Part shown: in pieces, positions 36,517 to 45,325 of the stretch
How positions within the stretch are numbered: position 1 is the stretch's first letter
Layout of the letters: every line of letters starts with the position of its first letter
Source of the DNA: JBQTGK01 sp052400665
Lineage (GTDB): Bacteria > Bacteroidota > Bacteroidia > Bacteroidales > Marinifilaceae
Length of the DNA: 64,000 nucleotides
Assembly (NCBI GenBank): GCA_052400665.1
Contig: JBQTGK010000003.1
Strand: one strand, 5' to 3'
Program-made: the position numbers and the translations under genes
Notes under the pieces: model-generated
The model's database searches: none
Seen by the model: the letters and a program-made list of their open reading frames with translations, nothing else
What the model was told of the DNA's origin: nothing

Positions 36517-38130
36517 ATGAGTAGTTTGAAAAAGTTTTTGAGGAATGGAATGGCAATTTGCTTCTTCATTGTCTTCGGTTATAGTGGGATGGTAAATGCT
36601 CAGTCGGTAAAACATCAGGCAGTTAAATATCAAAATTTACTGGCTTTAATCGATGCATTTTATGTAGATACAGTTAATGTTGAAAAACTAACTGAAGATG
36701 CTATTGTTAAGGTTCTTGCAGAATTGGATCCTCATTCGATATACATTAGTAAAGATGAAATTAAGGAAATGAACGAACCTTTGCAGGGTAGTTTTAGTGG
36801 AATTGGTGTACAATTTAATATTCTTAGAGATACATTAATGGTTGTTGCAACTATTCCTGGCGGACCATCAGAGAAAGTAGGAGTTCGTGCTGGCGATAGA
36901 ATTATTAAAATTGACAATGAAAATGTTGCCTCTATAGGAATGAAAAATACAGATGTTCATAAACGCTTAAGAGGTGAAAAAGGATCTATTGTAAGCATTG
37001 AGGTTAAGCGTAAAAATGAGCCCGAACTTATTGAGTTTATTATTACTAGAGATAAAATTCCAATTCATAGTTTAGATGCAGCTTACATGTTGAATAAAGA
37101 TGTGGGATATATCAAATTAAATAGATTTGCATTAACTACAGCCGATGAGTTTTTAAAAGCTTTACTAAAGTTAAAAGCTGATAAAATGAAAGATCTGGTG
37201 TTAGATCTTCGAGGAAATGGGGGTGGATTCATGACTGCAGCTATAGAAATCGTAGATCAGTTTATGGAGGCTGATAAATTAATTGTATATACCAAAGGAC
37301 TAACAACACCTAGAAGAGAAAATATCTCCACAGAGAAAGGAAATTTTAAGGAAGGCGATATTGTTGTTTTACTGGACGAAGGTTCTGCATCAGCATCCGA
37401 AATCGTATCAGGAGCAGTACAGGATTGGGACAGAGGTGTTATTATTGGTCGGCGTACTTTTGGAAAAGGCTTAGTTCAGCGTCAGTTTCCTCTTTCTGAT
37501 GGATCGATGATTCGCCTAACTACAGCACATTATTATACACCAACCGGAAGATGTATTCAAAAGCCTTATGAAAATGGTTTGGAAGATTATCATTTAGATA
37601 TCATTAAGCGTTATCAGTCGGGAGAAATGATTAGCGCAGATAGTATTCAGTTTGCCGATTCGTTAAAGTACAATACTTTAATGAACAAAAGAGTTGTTTA
37701 TGGAGGTGGAGGTATTATGCCTGATATTTTTATACCAATTGATACAACAGCTAACTACAAATATTTTAATCTTCTAAATAGGAAAAATGTTATTTATCCT
37801 TATGTGATCAACTATATGGATAAAAATTTAGATGATCTGAAAAAAGAATATCCTGAATTTGAAGATTTCGAGAAGAATTTTGAAGTTAGTGACAAAATGA
37901 TGTCAGAAATTGTAGCATTAGGTGAAAAAGAAGGAATTGAAAAAACAGAAGAAGAATATAATGCAGTTGTTGATGATATTAAACTTCATGTAAAAGCTTT
38001 GTTAGCTCGTGATTTATGGGATAGTTCGGAATATTATAAAATTGTAAATAAGGAGAACGATTTTATGAAAAAAGCCATTGAAGTCCTAAAAAACAAGAAA
38101 TTATACAATCAGGAACTACTCGCCGAGTAA
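36517..38130 (+). CDS. S41 family carboxyl-terminal processing protease (CtpA-like)
   Basis: The protein has 537 residues with an N-terminal signal sequence or anchor ending near VNAQS. The segment GSFSGIGVQFNI starts a PDZ domain (about residues 90-170). The tail-specific protease core has LDLRGNGGGFM, DEGSASASEIVSG (likely Ser292) and GRRTFGKGLVQ (Lys317), giving the Ser-Lys dyad. It cleaves proteins at or near their C-termini in the periplasm. A terminator follows at 38143. It diverges from the HPt gene with 105 bases between starts. Confidence 0.93.
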   Translation: MSSLKKFLRNGMAICFFIVFGYSGMVNAQSVKHQAVKYQNLLALIDAFYVDTVNVEKLTEDAIVKVLAELDPHSIYISKDEIKEMNEPLQGSFSGIGVQFNILRDTLMVVATIPGGPSEKVGVRAGDRIIKIDNENVASIGMKNTDVHKRLRGEKGSIVSIEVKRKNEPELIEFIITRDKIPIHSLDAAYMLNKDVGYIKLNRFALTTADEFLKALLKLKADKMKDLVLDLRGNGGGFMTAAIEIVDQFMEADKLIVYTKGLTTPRRENISTEKGNFKEGDIVVLLDEGSASASEIVSGAVQDWDRGVIIGRRTFGKGLVQRQFPLSDGSMIRLTTAHYYTPTGRCIQKPYENGLEDYHLDIIKRYQSGEMISADSIQFADSLKYNTLMNKRVVYGGGGIMPDIFIPIDTTANYKYFNLLNRKNVIYPYVINYMDKNLDDLKKEYPEFEDFEKNFEVSDKMMSEIVALGEKEGIEKTEEEYNAVVDDIKLHVKALLARDLWDSSEYYKIVNKENDFMKKAIEVLKNKKLYNQELLAE

Positions 38131-38142
38131 TTCCTGATAACG

Positions 38143-38172
38143 AGCCAAAAGCATTGCTTTTGGCTTTTTTTT
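38143..38172 (+). terminator. Intrinsic terminator after the CtpA-like gene
   Basis: AGCCAAAAGCA and TGCTTTTGGCT form a tight eleven-pair hairpin followed by at least eight Ts. Confidence 0.9.
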
Positions 38173-38312
38173 TGAGAATATTTATAAAAGCCTATGTTTT
38201 TAGACCTTAAAGATTAATTTTGTATCCGAAATTCGAATCGGAAGCATAAGCAAGAAAAGACGTTTTCGTTGATTCGAAGAATTGAAATAGTTAGACGAAG
38301 ATTTAAAAAAAG

Positions 38313-39485
38313 ATGGTTTTGAAAACAGACTCGGGGAAATTCAGATTAATTGCAAAAACCTTTCACGGTTTAGAGGAAGTATTGTCTAAGGAATTAGAAC
38401 AATTAGGAGCAGAGGAAATTAGAATTTTAAAGCGTGCAGTAAGCTTTGTAGGTGATAAATCACTGTTGTATAAAACAAATATGCATCTAAGAACAGCTAC
38501 CCGCGTTATAAAACCAATTCACAAATTTACAGCTCACGATACCGATGAGTTGTATAAAGGAATTCAGGAAATTGACTGGAGCGAGTATATTGGCAATAAA
38601 GATACTATTGCTATTGATAGTACAATTAGTTCCGATGATTTTAAACATTCAAAATTTGTTACTTACCGTGTAAAAGATGCTATTGTTGATCAGTTTTTCT
38701 ATGCTACTGGCGATCGTCCTTCGGTTCGTATGACCAATCCAACATTACGTATCAATATTCATATCGATAGAAATACTTGTACTGTATCTTTGGATAGTTC
38801 TGGAGAATCATTGCACAAAAGAGGTTATCGTGTTGGCGAAACAGCAGCACCATTAAACGAAGTAATGGCAGCAGGTATGATTTTGCTATCGGAATGGGAT
38901 AAGAAATGTAATTTTATTGATCCTATGTGTGGATCGGGAACCATTCTTATCGAAGCAGCTCTTATTGCTTATAATATTCCTCCAGGATTATACCGCAAAG
39001 AGTTTGGTTTTCAAAAGTGGAAAGATTATGATGAAGAGTTATGGGATGATATCTATAACGAAGAAACTGAAGTTGATTTTGATGGAAATATTATTGGAGC
39101 TGATATTTCTGATAAAGCAATGGAGATTGCAGAGGCCAATATTCGTAACGCAGGTTTAAGAAGGAAAATTAAATTGAATGTAACTCCTTTCCAACAGTTT
39201 GTTCCACCCGTAGAAAAAGGATTGTTGATTACCAATCCTCCTTATGGAGAAAGATTAAAACCACGTGATTTAGAAGGCTTATACGCAATGATTGGAGAAA
39301 GATTAAAGCATCACTTTACAGGATACGATGCCTGGATTCTTAGTTATTCAAAAGAATGTTTTAATAGTGTAGCTCTTCGTCCTTCACGTAAAATAACACT
39401 ATTTAATGGACCATTAGAATGTAAGTTTCAAAAATATTCTATGTTCGATGGCAAAAAGAAAGATAATTATAAAATGGATAAATAA
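38313..39485 (+). CDS. THUMP-domain class I RNA methyltransferase (RlmL-N/YpsC-like)
   Basis: The protein has 390 residues. A ferredoxin-like and THUMP region (about 10-165, with HLRTATRVIKPI and YRVKDAIVDQFF) binds RNA. The methyltransferase core has the SAM motif FIDPMCGSGTILIEAA and catalytic ITNPPYGERL. This matches the N2-guanine 23S rRNA methyltransferase family (RlmL N-terminal half, m2G2445); related YpsC-type proteins also exist. The fused RlmK half found in E. coli is absent. A TAATTTTG -7 box at 38215-38222 suggests its own promoter. Confidence 0.9.
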   Translation: MVLKTDSGKFRLIAKTFHGLEEVLSKELEQLGAEEIRILKRAVSFVGDKSLLYKTNMHLRTATRVIKPIHKFTAHDTDELYKGIQEIDWSEYIGNKDTIAIDSTISSDDFKHSKFVTYRVKDAIVDQFFYATGDRPSVRMTNPTLRINIHIDRNTCTVSLDSSGESLHKRGYRVGETAAPLNEVMAAGMILLSEWDKKCNFIDPMCGSGTILIEAALIAYNIPPGLYRKEFGFQKWKDYDEELWDDIYNEETEVDFDGNIIGADISDKAMEIAEANIRNAGLRRKIKLNVTPFQQFVPPVEKGLLITNPPYGERLKPRDLEGLYAMIGERLKHHFTGYDAWILSYSKECFNSVALRPSRKITLFNGPLECKFQKYSMFDGKKKDNYKMDK

Positions 39486-39513
39486 AATAGCATAAAAATT
39501 GAAGCTGTATCTC

Positions 39514-39543
39514 TTTATGCTCAGGGATATTTTGCTATATTTG
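39514..39543 (+). promoter_or_regulatory. Putative siaB-siaC promoter
   Basis: TATATTTG at 39536-39543 fits the -7 consensus. TTTA lies 18 bases upstream as an imperfect -33 box. The box ends 28 bases before the SiaB-like start. Confidence 0.55.
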
Positions 39544-39571
39544 TTTTTATGTAACCCTAATTTTAATTTAT

Positions 39572-40111
39572 ATGAATTTTAATCTTGATTCTTGGTATGG
39601 TGATAAAATAGATGAAGATGCTATTTTTAACTATAAGGGTAGAATTGAAGATGAGGATGTTACATTAATATTGAATTCGATTGAAAATATCCTGAAGAAA
39701 AGAGAAGAATCGCCTAAGTTATTCAAGAAAATTTTTAATATTTTAATTGAATTGGTGCAGAACCTTCATCATCATGGTGAGGTGCCTCCTGATTTAGGCG
39801 TAGAGTATAATAAATATGGTGTACTTATTCTCCGAGATGAGGGGATGCAATATCGAATTAGTGTAGGTAATTTTATTAAAATTGATGGGTTAAAATTGAT
39901 TCGTGATAGAATTGACCAAATTAAAGCATTATCATCGGAAGAAACCAAAAGTTTGTACCGGATTATATTGAATAATGATGAATTCTCTGAAAAAGGAGGA
40001 GGAGGATTAGGAATTGTTGATATTGCCAGAAAAAGTGGTAATAATATGGAATATCAGTTTCTTGAATATAATTCAGATTATTTGTTTCTATCTATTGATG
40101 TTATCATTTAA
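39572..40111 (+). CDS. SiaB-family protein kinase (DUF6272)
   Basis: The protein has 179 residues. It is a HATPase-like protein. LIELVQNLHHHG corresponds to the N box and EKGGGGLGIVDIARKSG to the glycine-rich ATP-lid region. In Pseudomonas, SiaB phosphorylates the small protein SiaC on a threonine. The SiaC-like gene lies 24 bases downstream, which makes the assignment firm. No diguanylate cyclase (SiaD) or SiaA phosphatase is adjacent. It should be cytoplasmic. Confidence 0.88.
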   Translation: MNFNLDSWYGDKIDEDAIFNYKGRIEDEDVTLILNSIENILKKREESPKLFKKIFNILIELVQNLHHHGEVPPDLGVEYNKYGVLILRDEGMQYRISVGNFIKIDGLKLIRDRIDQIKALSSEETKSLYRIILNNDEFSEKGGGGLGIVDIARKSGNNMEYQFLEYNSDYLFLSIDVII

Positions 40112-40135
40112 AAACCTTAAAAACCAAAAAATTCC

Positions 40136-40516
40136 ATGAATTCACTTGTTATAGAGGGTAGTCCTAAAACACCAACCATTAAATTTGACGGAGATAACGG
40201 TACTTTCTCAATTGAGGGAAGATCTATCCCGGAAAATTCGCTTGATTTTTATAAACCAGTAATGGATTGGCTTGATTCGTACATTAGTGAACCAAAGGAT
40301 GAAACTAATGTAATTATCAGATTAGAATATTTTAATACTAGTTCATCAAAGTGTATTTTAGATGTTTTTAAGAAATTAGAAATTATTTTTAAGCGTGGTA
40401 ATAACGTGAATATCAAGTGGCATTATGAAGAGGATGACGAAGATATGCTTGAGGCTGGGGAAGATTATCAATCGATAGTAAAAATACCATTTACTATGAT
40501 CGAGGATATAGAGTAA
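40136..40516 (+). CDS. SiaC-family regulatory phosphoprotein (DUF1987)
   Basis: The protein has 126 residues. The conserved segment LEYFNTSSSKCILDVF places a threonine at position 68, the same number as the regulatory threonine of P. aeruginosa SiaC. In that organism unphosphorylated SiaC activates the diguanylate cyclase SiaD. No such cyclase is in this window, so the target here is unknown. It forms a two-gene unit with the SiaB-like kinase and ends before a bidirectional terminator. Confidence 0.88.
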   Translation: MNSLVIEGSPKTPTIKFDGDNGTFSIEGRSIPENSLDFYKPVMDWLDSYISEPKDETNVIIRLEYFNTSSSKCILDVFKKLEIIFKRGNNVNIKWHYEEDDEDMLEAGEDYQSIVKIPFTMIEDIE

Positions 40517-40536
40517 TTAATAAATTAACGATACAA

Positions 40537-40570
40537 AAAAGGGCCATCTTATTATTAGATGGCCCTTTTT
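40537..40570. terminator. Bidirectional terminator between siaC and the ABC fusion gene
   Basis: AAAAGGGCCATCT and AGATGGCCCTTTT form a perfect 13-pair stem with a seven-base loop and A/T tracts on both sides. Confidence 0.92.
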
Positions 40571-40578
40571 ATATGGTA

Positions 40579-43500
40579 TTATTTCAGAAATTTTTTTCGA
40601 TTAATATTACGATCAAAAATACCCAATGCCTTTTTAAGTAGACCAAAATAAAGAACAAAATAAAGAGTGATACTGCTAAACCAAATTACAAGAATATTTA
40701 TCCAGTAAGTATCGTAATAGTGGCCGAAAATACGTTTTTGAGGAGCGTAAAAATGGGCTTTTAGGAAATAACTTTCAGGATCGCGATAAATTGGATCTAT
40801 CTTTTGAAAAAGCTTTCCTTTGAATTCAATAATACGCTCAATATCGTTACTATTTCGAACAACTTCGGTTAATCTATCATTATAATATGATTTTTTCATG
40901 TGAACAAATTCTTGCTTGTCCTCAAATTTCTTTTGTAAAGTTACCAGGTGTTCATCTTTTTTACTGTTCGATACATTATACAAATTAATATAGTATTTAT
41001 TAACCTTGTCGAAATAGTTTCTTAATTGCTTTATTGTTGCTTTGTTTAAGTTGTTAGCATTTAAATTGTTAATTCTTTTAAACTGAAAAGATAGTAAGTT
41101 TAAATCTTCGATACTAAGCTCATTTTTAAGTAATGTTAAATTCGCTTCAAGCTTACTCTTATCTTCAGGATTATTAAGGTATCTTTCACATTCATTCAAC
41201 TTGTTTTTAAGAATAGGGAGCCAATAATTTTTTCGATAATCGGCTTTACTCATTAACTTTTCGTATACATAAAAATTAGCTGTGAATTTGTTGTCTTTAA
41301 ATTGTTTTACCGCAAGAGCTTCGTATGCCCAGCGAGCAGTTATTATTTCTCCGTACCAGGGTATTGAATTAGGATCTGATATGCTAGGATTTAATTTGTC
41401 GAATTTTACAATAATACCACTTAATATTAATTGAGGTATTAAGATAAAAGGAATTAAAATGTAAATTGTGATTACAGTTTTAAAGCTATCGGAGATAATT
41501 AATCCAAGCATATTAGCAAAACACCATGCGCTAAACAGGGCTAGCCAGTATTCGAAAAACATGCCTTTAATTTCGAGAATAGAGTTTCCTATTAAAGTAA
41601 ATAAGAAAGCCTGAAACGCTGAAATTGAAAATAGAATTACAATCTTAGAGATTAAATATCCTGTTTTACTAAGATTAAGAAATCTTTCTCGTTTCAGAAT
41701 TTTTCTATCCTTAATAATTTCCTCGGCACTTAAGGTTAAGCCTATAAACAAACCAACAATAACTGCCATAAATAAATATACAGGCAAATTACTATTATTG
41801 CTAAATGTATAGCCTAACTCGTTTCCTGCATCTATATTGTAAAATTTAATAATATATGATAAAATAAATGCGAGTAAAGGTGTTTCGAATAAATTAATAA
41901 ACAGGTATTGTTTATTGGCTAATTTAGAGATAATATCTCGTTTGGTAAACACCAGGAATTGCTTAAACACCGAGGGGATTTTAAAAGTAATAGTTGGTAG
42001 GTCTTCACTATTTTCAATCTTTTTATTTGTGCTTTTATGATCTTTAAAACGTTGATACCATTGAGCTGGTGATACTTTTCTTGTTTGTGAAGGTGTACCA
42101 TATTCATCTAGTACTTCAGACTCTACAATGTTAAATATTTGGTCGGCATCAACATTACCACAAGAAGTACATTCACTTTCTGTCTTGTTCGCTCTATTGG
42201 ATTGTGATTTAAAATAGGTAATTGCATCTAAGGGGTTACCATTAAAAATTAAATATCCTCCAGTATCCAGTACCAGCAAACGGTCGAACATCTTAAAAGT
42301 ATCAGATGCAGGTTGATGAATGACAACAAAAATTAATTTTCCTTTTAGTGCCAGGTTTTTAAGCAAATCCATTATTTTGGCCGAATCGCGGGAAGACAAA
42401 CCTGAGGTAGGTTCATCTAGAAATAATACAGAAGGTTCTCTTATTAACTCAAGAGCAATATTTAATCTTTTTCTTTGTCCGCCACTAATTTTTTTATCCA
42501 GAGGATTACCAACTTTTAAGTTACGGGCATCATATAAGCCAAGATCTTTTAGTAGCTTAAGAGATATGCGAATTAATTGAAAATTAGTGTATTTGTCAAA
42601 GCAAAGTTTAGCATTGTAATAAAGGTTTTCGAATACCGTTAGTGAATCAATAAGTAAGTCATCCTGCGAAACATGTCCAACAACTCCTTCTAGTTTAGAT
42701 TTGTCGGCAGTAATTTCATAACCATTAATTAAAACAGCTCCTTCGTTGGGTTTTGCTGATCCGTTTAGTACGTTAAGTAGGGTAGTTTTACCGGCTCCAC
42801 TCGAACCGATGACACCAACCATTTTACCAGATTCTTCTTTAAAGGAAAGATCATGAACACCAATATTATTTTCTTTAAATCGATATTCGATATTTTTAGC
42901 TTCGAAAACCACGCGCTGGTGAGACCGATCTCTGTAAAATGTGCCAATTATATCACTAAAATAAATTGGGTCGATTTTAGGGTTTCGAATAGATGAGCCT
43001 TGATTTAACACATGAACTCTATCTGTATTTAACGGTTGGCCATTCATGAATAACTCTTCAATTTCTTTGAATCGCATCACAAACATGTTTACTCTTGGTA
43101 AGCGTAGAATCTTTATCTGGCCTACTAATCCTGGCGAGTAATAATTTTTGCCAGTATTTGTAATTGTTTTCGAATTGCTTACCGTTAAAAGACCATCGCT
43201 TAAATTAATTTCATTAAAATCATTTAATACGAAATTCTTTAGTGTTTGATAACTATTTTTTTGAAGGTTAAAGGTGTCTGATACTGTTTCTATAAAAGCA
43301 AATTCCTGTTCACTAATTTCATCTTCTGAACTAAGAAATTCAAGTAGCTGTATTAAAACAATTAATTTTTGACGATAGATTAACTCTTCATTTATTTCGG
43401 TACAAATTCTAAGTACCCGAACAGAACTTGCCGAGGTATACTTTTTAATTTTTGATTTTTTGGTAGTTCTGCGCTGATTTTCTTCGTAATGTTTATCGTA

Positions 43501-43647
43501 TAGAGCTAAATAATCTTCTGCAGTTTCCTGATCGAGTTGCTGTTTAAGATACTTAGATACCATTCTGCGCCTTTCATTTGCGGAACTTTTAGGGTGCGCA
43601 ATGATAGCGAAGAGTTGCATTAAAGCTTTTAATATTCTCTCACTCAT
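40579..43647 (-). CDS. ABCG-like transporter fused to an N-terminal TerB-like region
   Basis: The protein has 1022 residues. Residues 1-140 are helical and resemble a TerB-like domain (LLEFLSSEDEISEQEFAFIE). Residues 150-235 are beta-rich and weakly FHA-like. An ABC ATPase follows with Walker A GSSGAGKT (281-288), signature ISGGQRKR and Walker B VLFLDEP. A CTSC pair (Cys493, Cys496) lies in the linker. About six membrane helices fall at 580-770. A charged soluble insert of some 200 residues comes before a last helix near 990. The order ATPase-then-permease is that of ABCG exporters. It is the last gene of an operon with two exported or anchored proteins. The substrate is unknown. Confidence 0.82.
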   Translation of the reverse strand: MSERILKALMQLFAIIAHPKSSANERRRMVSKYLKQQLDQETAEDYLALYDKHYEENQRRTTKKSKIKKYTSASSVRVLRICTEINEELIYRQKLIVLIQLLEFLSSEDEISEQEFAFIETVSDTFNLQKNSYQTLKNFVLNDFNEINLSDGLLTVSNSKTITNTGKNYYSPGLVGQIKILRLPRVNMFVMRFKEIEELFMNGQPLNTDRVHVLNQGSSIRNPKIDPIYFSDIIGTFYRDRSHQRVVFEAKNIEYRFKENNIGVHDLSFKEESGKMVGVIGSSGAGKTTLLNVLNGSAKPNEGAVLINGYEITADKSKLEGVVGHVSQDDLLIDSLTVFENLYYNAKLCFDKYTNFQLIRISLKLLKDLGLYDARNLKVGNPLDKKISGGQRKRLNIALELIREPSVLFLDEPTSGLSSRDSAKIMDLLKNLALKGKLIFVVIHQPASDTFKMFDRLLVLDTGGYLIFNGNPLDAITYFKSQSNRANKTESECTSCGNVDADQIFNIVESEVLDEYGTPSQTRKVSPAQWYQRFKDHKSTNKKIENSEDLPTITFKIPSVFKQFLVFTKRDIISKLANKQYLFINLFETPLLAFILSYIIKFYNIDAGNELGYTFSNNSNLPVYLFMAVIVGLFIGLTLSAEEIIKDRKILKRERFLNLSKTGYLISKIVILFSISAFQAFLFTLIGNSILEIKGMFFEYWLALFSAWCFANMLGLIISDSFKTVITIYILIPFILIPQLILSGIIVKFDKLNPSISDPNSIPWYGEIITARWAYEALAVKQFKDNKFTANFYVYEKLMSKADYRKNYWLPILKNKLNECERYLNNPEDKSKLEANLTLLKNELSIEDLNLLSFQFKRINNLNANNLNKATIKQLRNYFDKVNKYYINLYNVSNSKKDEHLVTLQKKFEDKQEFVHMKKSYYNDRLTEVVRNSNDIERIIEFKGKLFQKIDPIYRDPESYFLKAHFYAPQKRIFGHYYDTYWINILVIWFSSITLYFVLYFGLLKKALGIFDRNINRKKFLK

Positions 43648-43698
43648 AGAATGGTTTTAATAATAGGGTGTAAGTAAAAGTTGTAGTCTATTTTATAT

Positions 43699-44118
43699 TT
43701 ATTGTTTAAAGCCAATCATTAATAATACGAAACCCGAACTTATGTTTTTTTGATTTAACTTTGCTTCGATAGTACAATTCATGGTATTTTCGAATTTGAA
43801 ATCCCAGTATGGTGAATTTTTATGATCGCGATTTGAGAAAATTAAATGATTTTCCTGATCGTAAATAGAGAAGATTACATTACCTTCATCTTTCCCGGTT
43901 GCACTAGTAATTCGATAGTGATTATTGGAATAAAAAGTGGTGTGAAATTCTGCAACTTCGCCTCCAGAAAGCAATGCCTTATATTGCTGTCCATCCGAAA
44001 TAAATTCTGTCCCTAAATGTTTGGTGCAGTTTTCCAACGTAATGTCAGATTGAGCTTTTGAAATTGAACTTATTCCGAATAAAATTGAGAATAATAGAAC
44101 TATATATTTAAAATTCAT
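43699..44118 (-). CDS. Small exported protein of unknown function
   Basis: The protein has 139 residues with a Sec signal peptide (cleavage probable after SKAQ, about residue 23). The mature part is beta-rich, with two cysteines (in ENCTKHLG and TMNCTIEAK) that could form a disulfide. The segment VIFSIYDQENHLIFSNRDHK is reminiscent of small Bacteroidota beta-sandwich proteins. It lies 19 bases after the preceding gene and 51 before the ABC fusion gene, so a shared role with that transporter is likely but unproven. Confidence 0.65.
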   Translation of the reverse strand: MNFKYIVLLFSILFGISSISKAQSDITLENCTKHLGTEFISDGQQYKALLSGGEVAEFHTTFYSNNHYRITSATGKDEGNVIFSIYDQENHLIFSNRDHKNSPYWDFKFENTMNCTIEAKLNQKNISSGFVLLMIGFKQ

Positions 44119-44137
44119 AAGTTTAGTTTTTCAAATT

Positions 44138-45070
44138 TTATTTAATGATGTACTCGCGAATTTTCTGGATTTTTTCTGAAATTTCGCTCAGTTGTTTTTT
44201 GCTCATAATCAATTCTGATTTACTCTTTACTATGGTAAGTTTTTTCTTAGAATCGGTAATTGGAGCAATATATTTGTATTGTTCTTCAATTTCATCGAAG
44301 GTATAAGCTAAATCAATTAATCTATCAACTAAAAAGTAGTAATCTTTAGATTCATTTGAATATGGAACCAATAGTTTTATTAGGTTTTCTAGAGGTCGCT
44401 TTTGTTCTGATATTCTATTCATTAATAGTTTGTCTGGATGTTTGCTTATTTGTTGAGTAAGAAGATAGATTGATTCAATCCAGCCTCCAGCTAAAATTAA
44501 AGCTCCAGTATTTTCACGATTATTATCTTTCAAATAATTATCAATTTTACGATAAGTATTACTGATAATAATTAAAAGAGAATCTCGATTTTCAATATTA
44601 TTTTCAATTCTCGTTACTGTTGGCTTATCCATTGCATTATACAAACCAACCTCCTGAGATAAAATTTTAAGAACTGCAAAATAACTGGCAGCATCCTGAG
44701 TTTGTTTGTAGATATTAATGTATCCTAGGTCGGAACCATAAACACCAAAATTTACGGCTTTGCTAAAATTATCAATATAATCACTAGATTTTTTCGTTGA
44801 GTTTAACAAATCTTTATTATAAGATATTTCTGATTTTTCGAGCAGAAGAGAAATGTGATACGGTGAAGGCAGACTAAAAAGAATATTGTTGTACTTAAAA
44901 ATATTCCCTGTTTTTTCTACATTTTTCATAATTTCTGTTTCTGTAGCCATATCTGTTTCTGTCTCCTTCGAATCAAACTCGGATGGTTGAAGAATAAAGA
45001 AAGTAATGATAGCGGCTATCGAAATGAGAATTAAAATTTTAATACTGTTCGGAATTCGTTTTTTCGACAT
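44138..45070 (-). CDS. Membrane-anchored helical protein of unknown function
   Basis: The protein has 310 residues. One N-terminal membrane helix (about 10-26) is followed by a long, mostly helical, charged domain. It contains SLPSPYHISLLLEKS and a repeated pattern of long helices ending in ISEKIQKIREYI. Related sequences occur in Bacteroidota, but no functional family is recognised. As first gene of the operon with the small exported protein and the ABC fusion, it may be a periplasmic or surface partner of that exporter. Confidence 0.65.
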   Translation of the reverse strand: MSKKRIPNSIKILILISIAAIITFFILQPSEFDSKETETDMATETEIMKNVEKTGNIFKYNNILFSLPSPYHISLLLEKSEISYNKDLLNSTKKSSDYIDNFSKAVNFGVYGSDLGYINIYKQTQDAASYFAVLKILSQEVGLYNAMDKPTVTRIENNIENRDSLLIIISNTYRKIDNYLKDNNRENTGALILAGGWIESIYLLTQQISKHPDKLLMNRISEQKRPLENLIKLLVPYSNESKDYYFLVDRLIDLAYTFDEIEEQYKYIAPITDSKKKLTIVKSKSELIMSKKQLSEISEKIQKIREYIIK

Positions 45071-45148
45071 TTTGTATAACTTAAAATTTATTAAGCCAAT
45101 GTAGGAAGAAAAAATAGTTTCTCAAAGTTCTCAATATTACTCTTGCCT

Positions 45149-45325
45149 ATGTGGAAAGTAGATGAAATACTAGAATTTTTTTTCAACCTGTTGATGGAAG
45201 TTCTTTCCATCGATTGGTTCTTATCTTGTATATTTTATTCAATCATTATTACTGTATTTATACGAAAAAGGATACATTTGAAGGCGAAAATTTTTAAAAG
45301 AAATTTAACAACAAACCTAAGATGA
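45149..45325 (+). CDS. Possible small membrane protein, overlapping the S9 peptidase start
   Basis: A 58-codon frame starts at ATG 45149. It encodes a hydrophobic helix (WFLSCIFYSIIITVFI) flanked by acidic and basic ends, a plausible small membrane protein. Its TGA overlaps the first ATG of the S9 peptidase gene, as in translational coupling. No homologue is recognised, and the frame could be chance in AT-rich sequence. Confidence 0.25.
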   Translation: MWKVDEILEFFFNLLMEVLSIDWFLSCIFYSIIITVFIRKRIHLKAKIFKRNLTTNLR

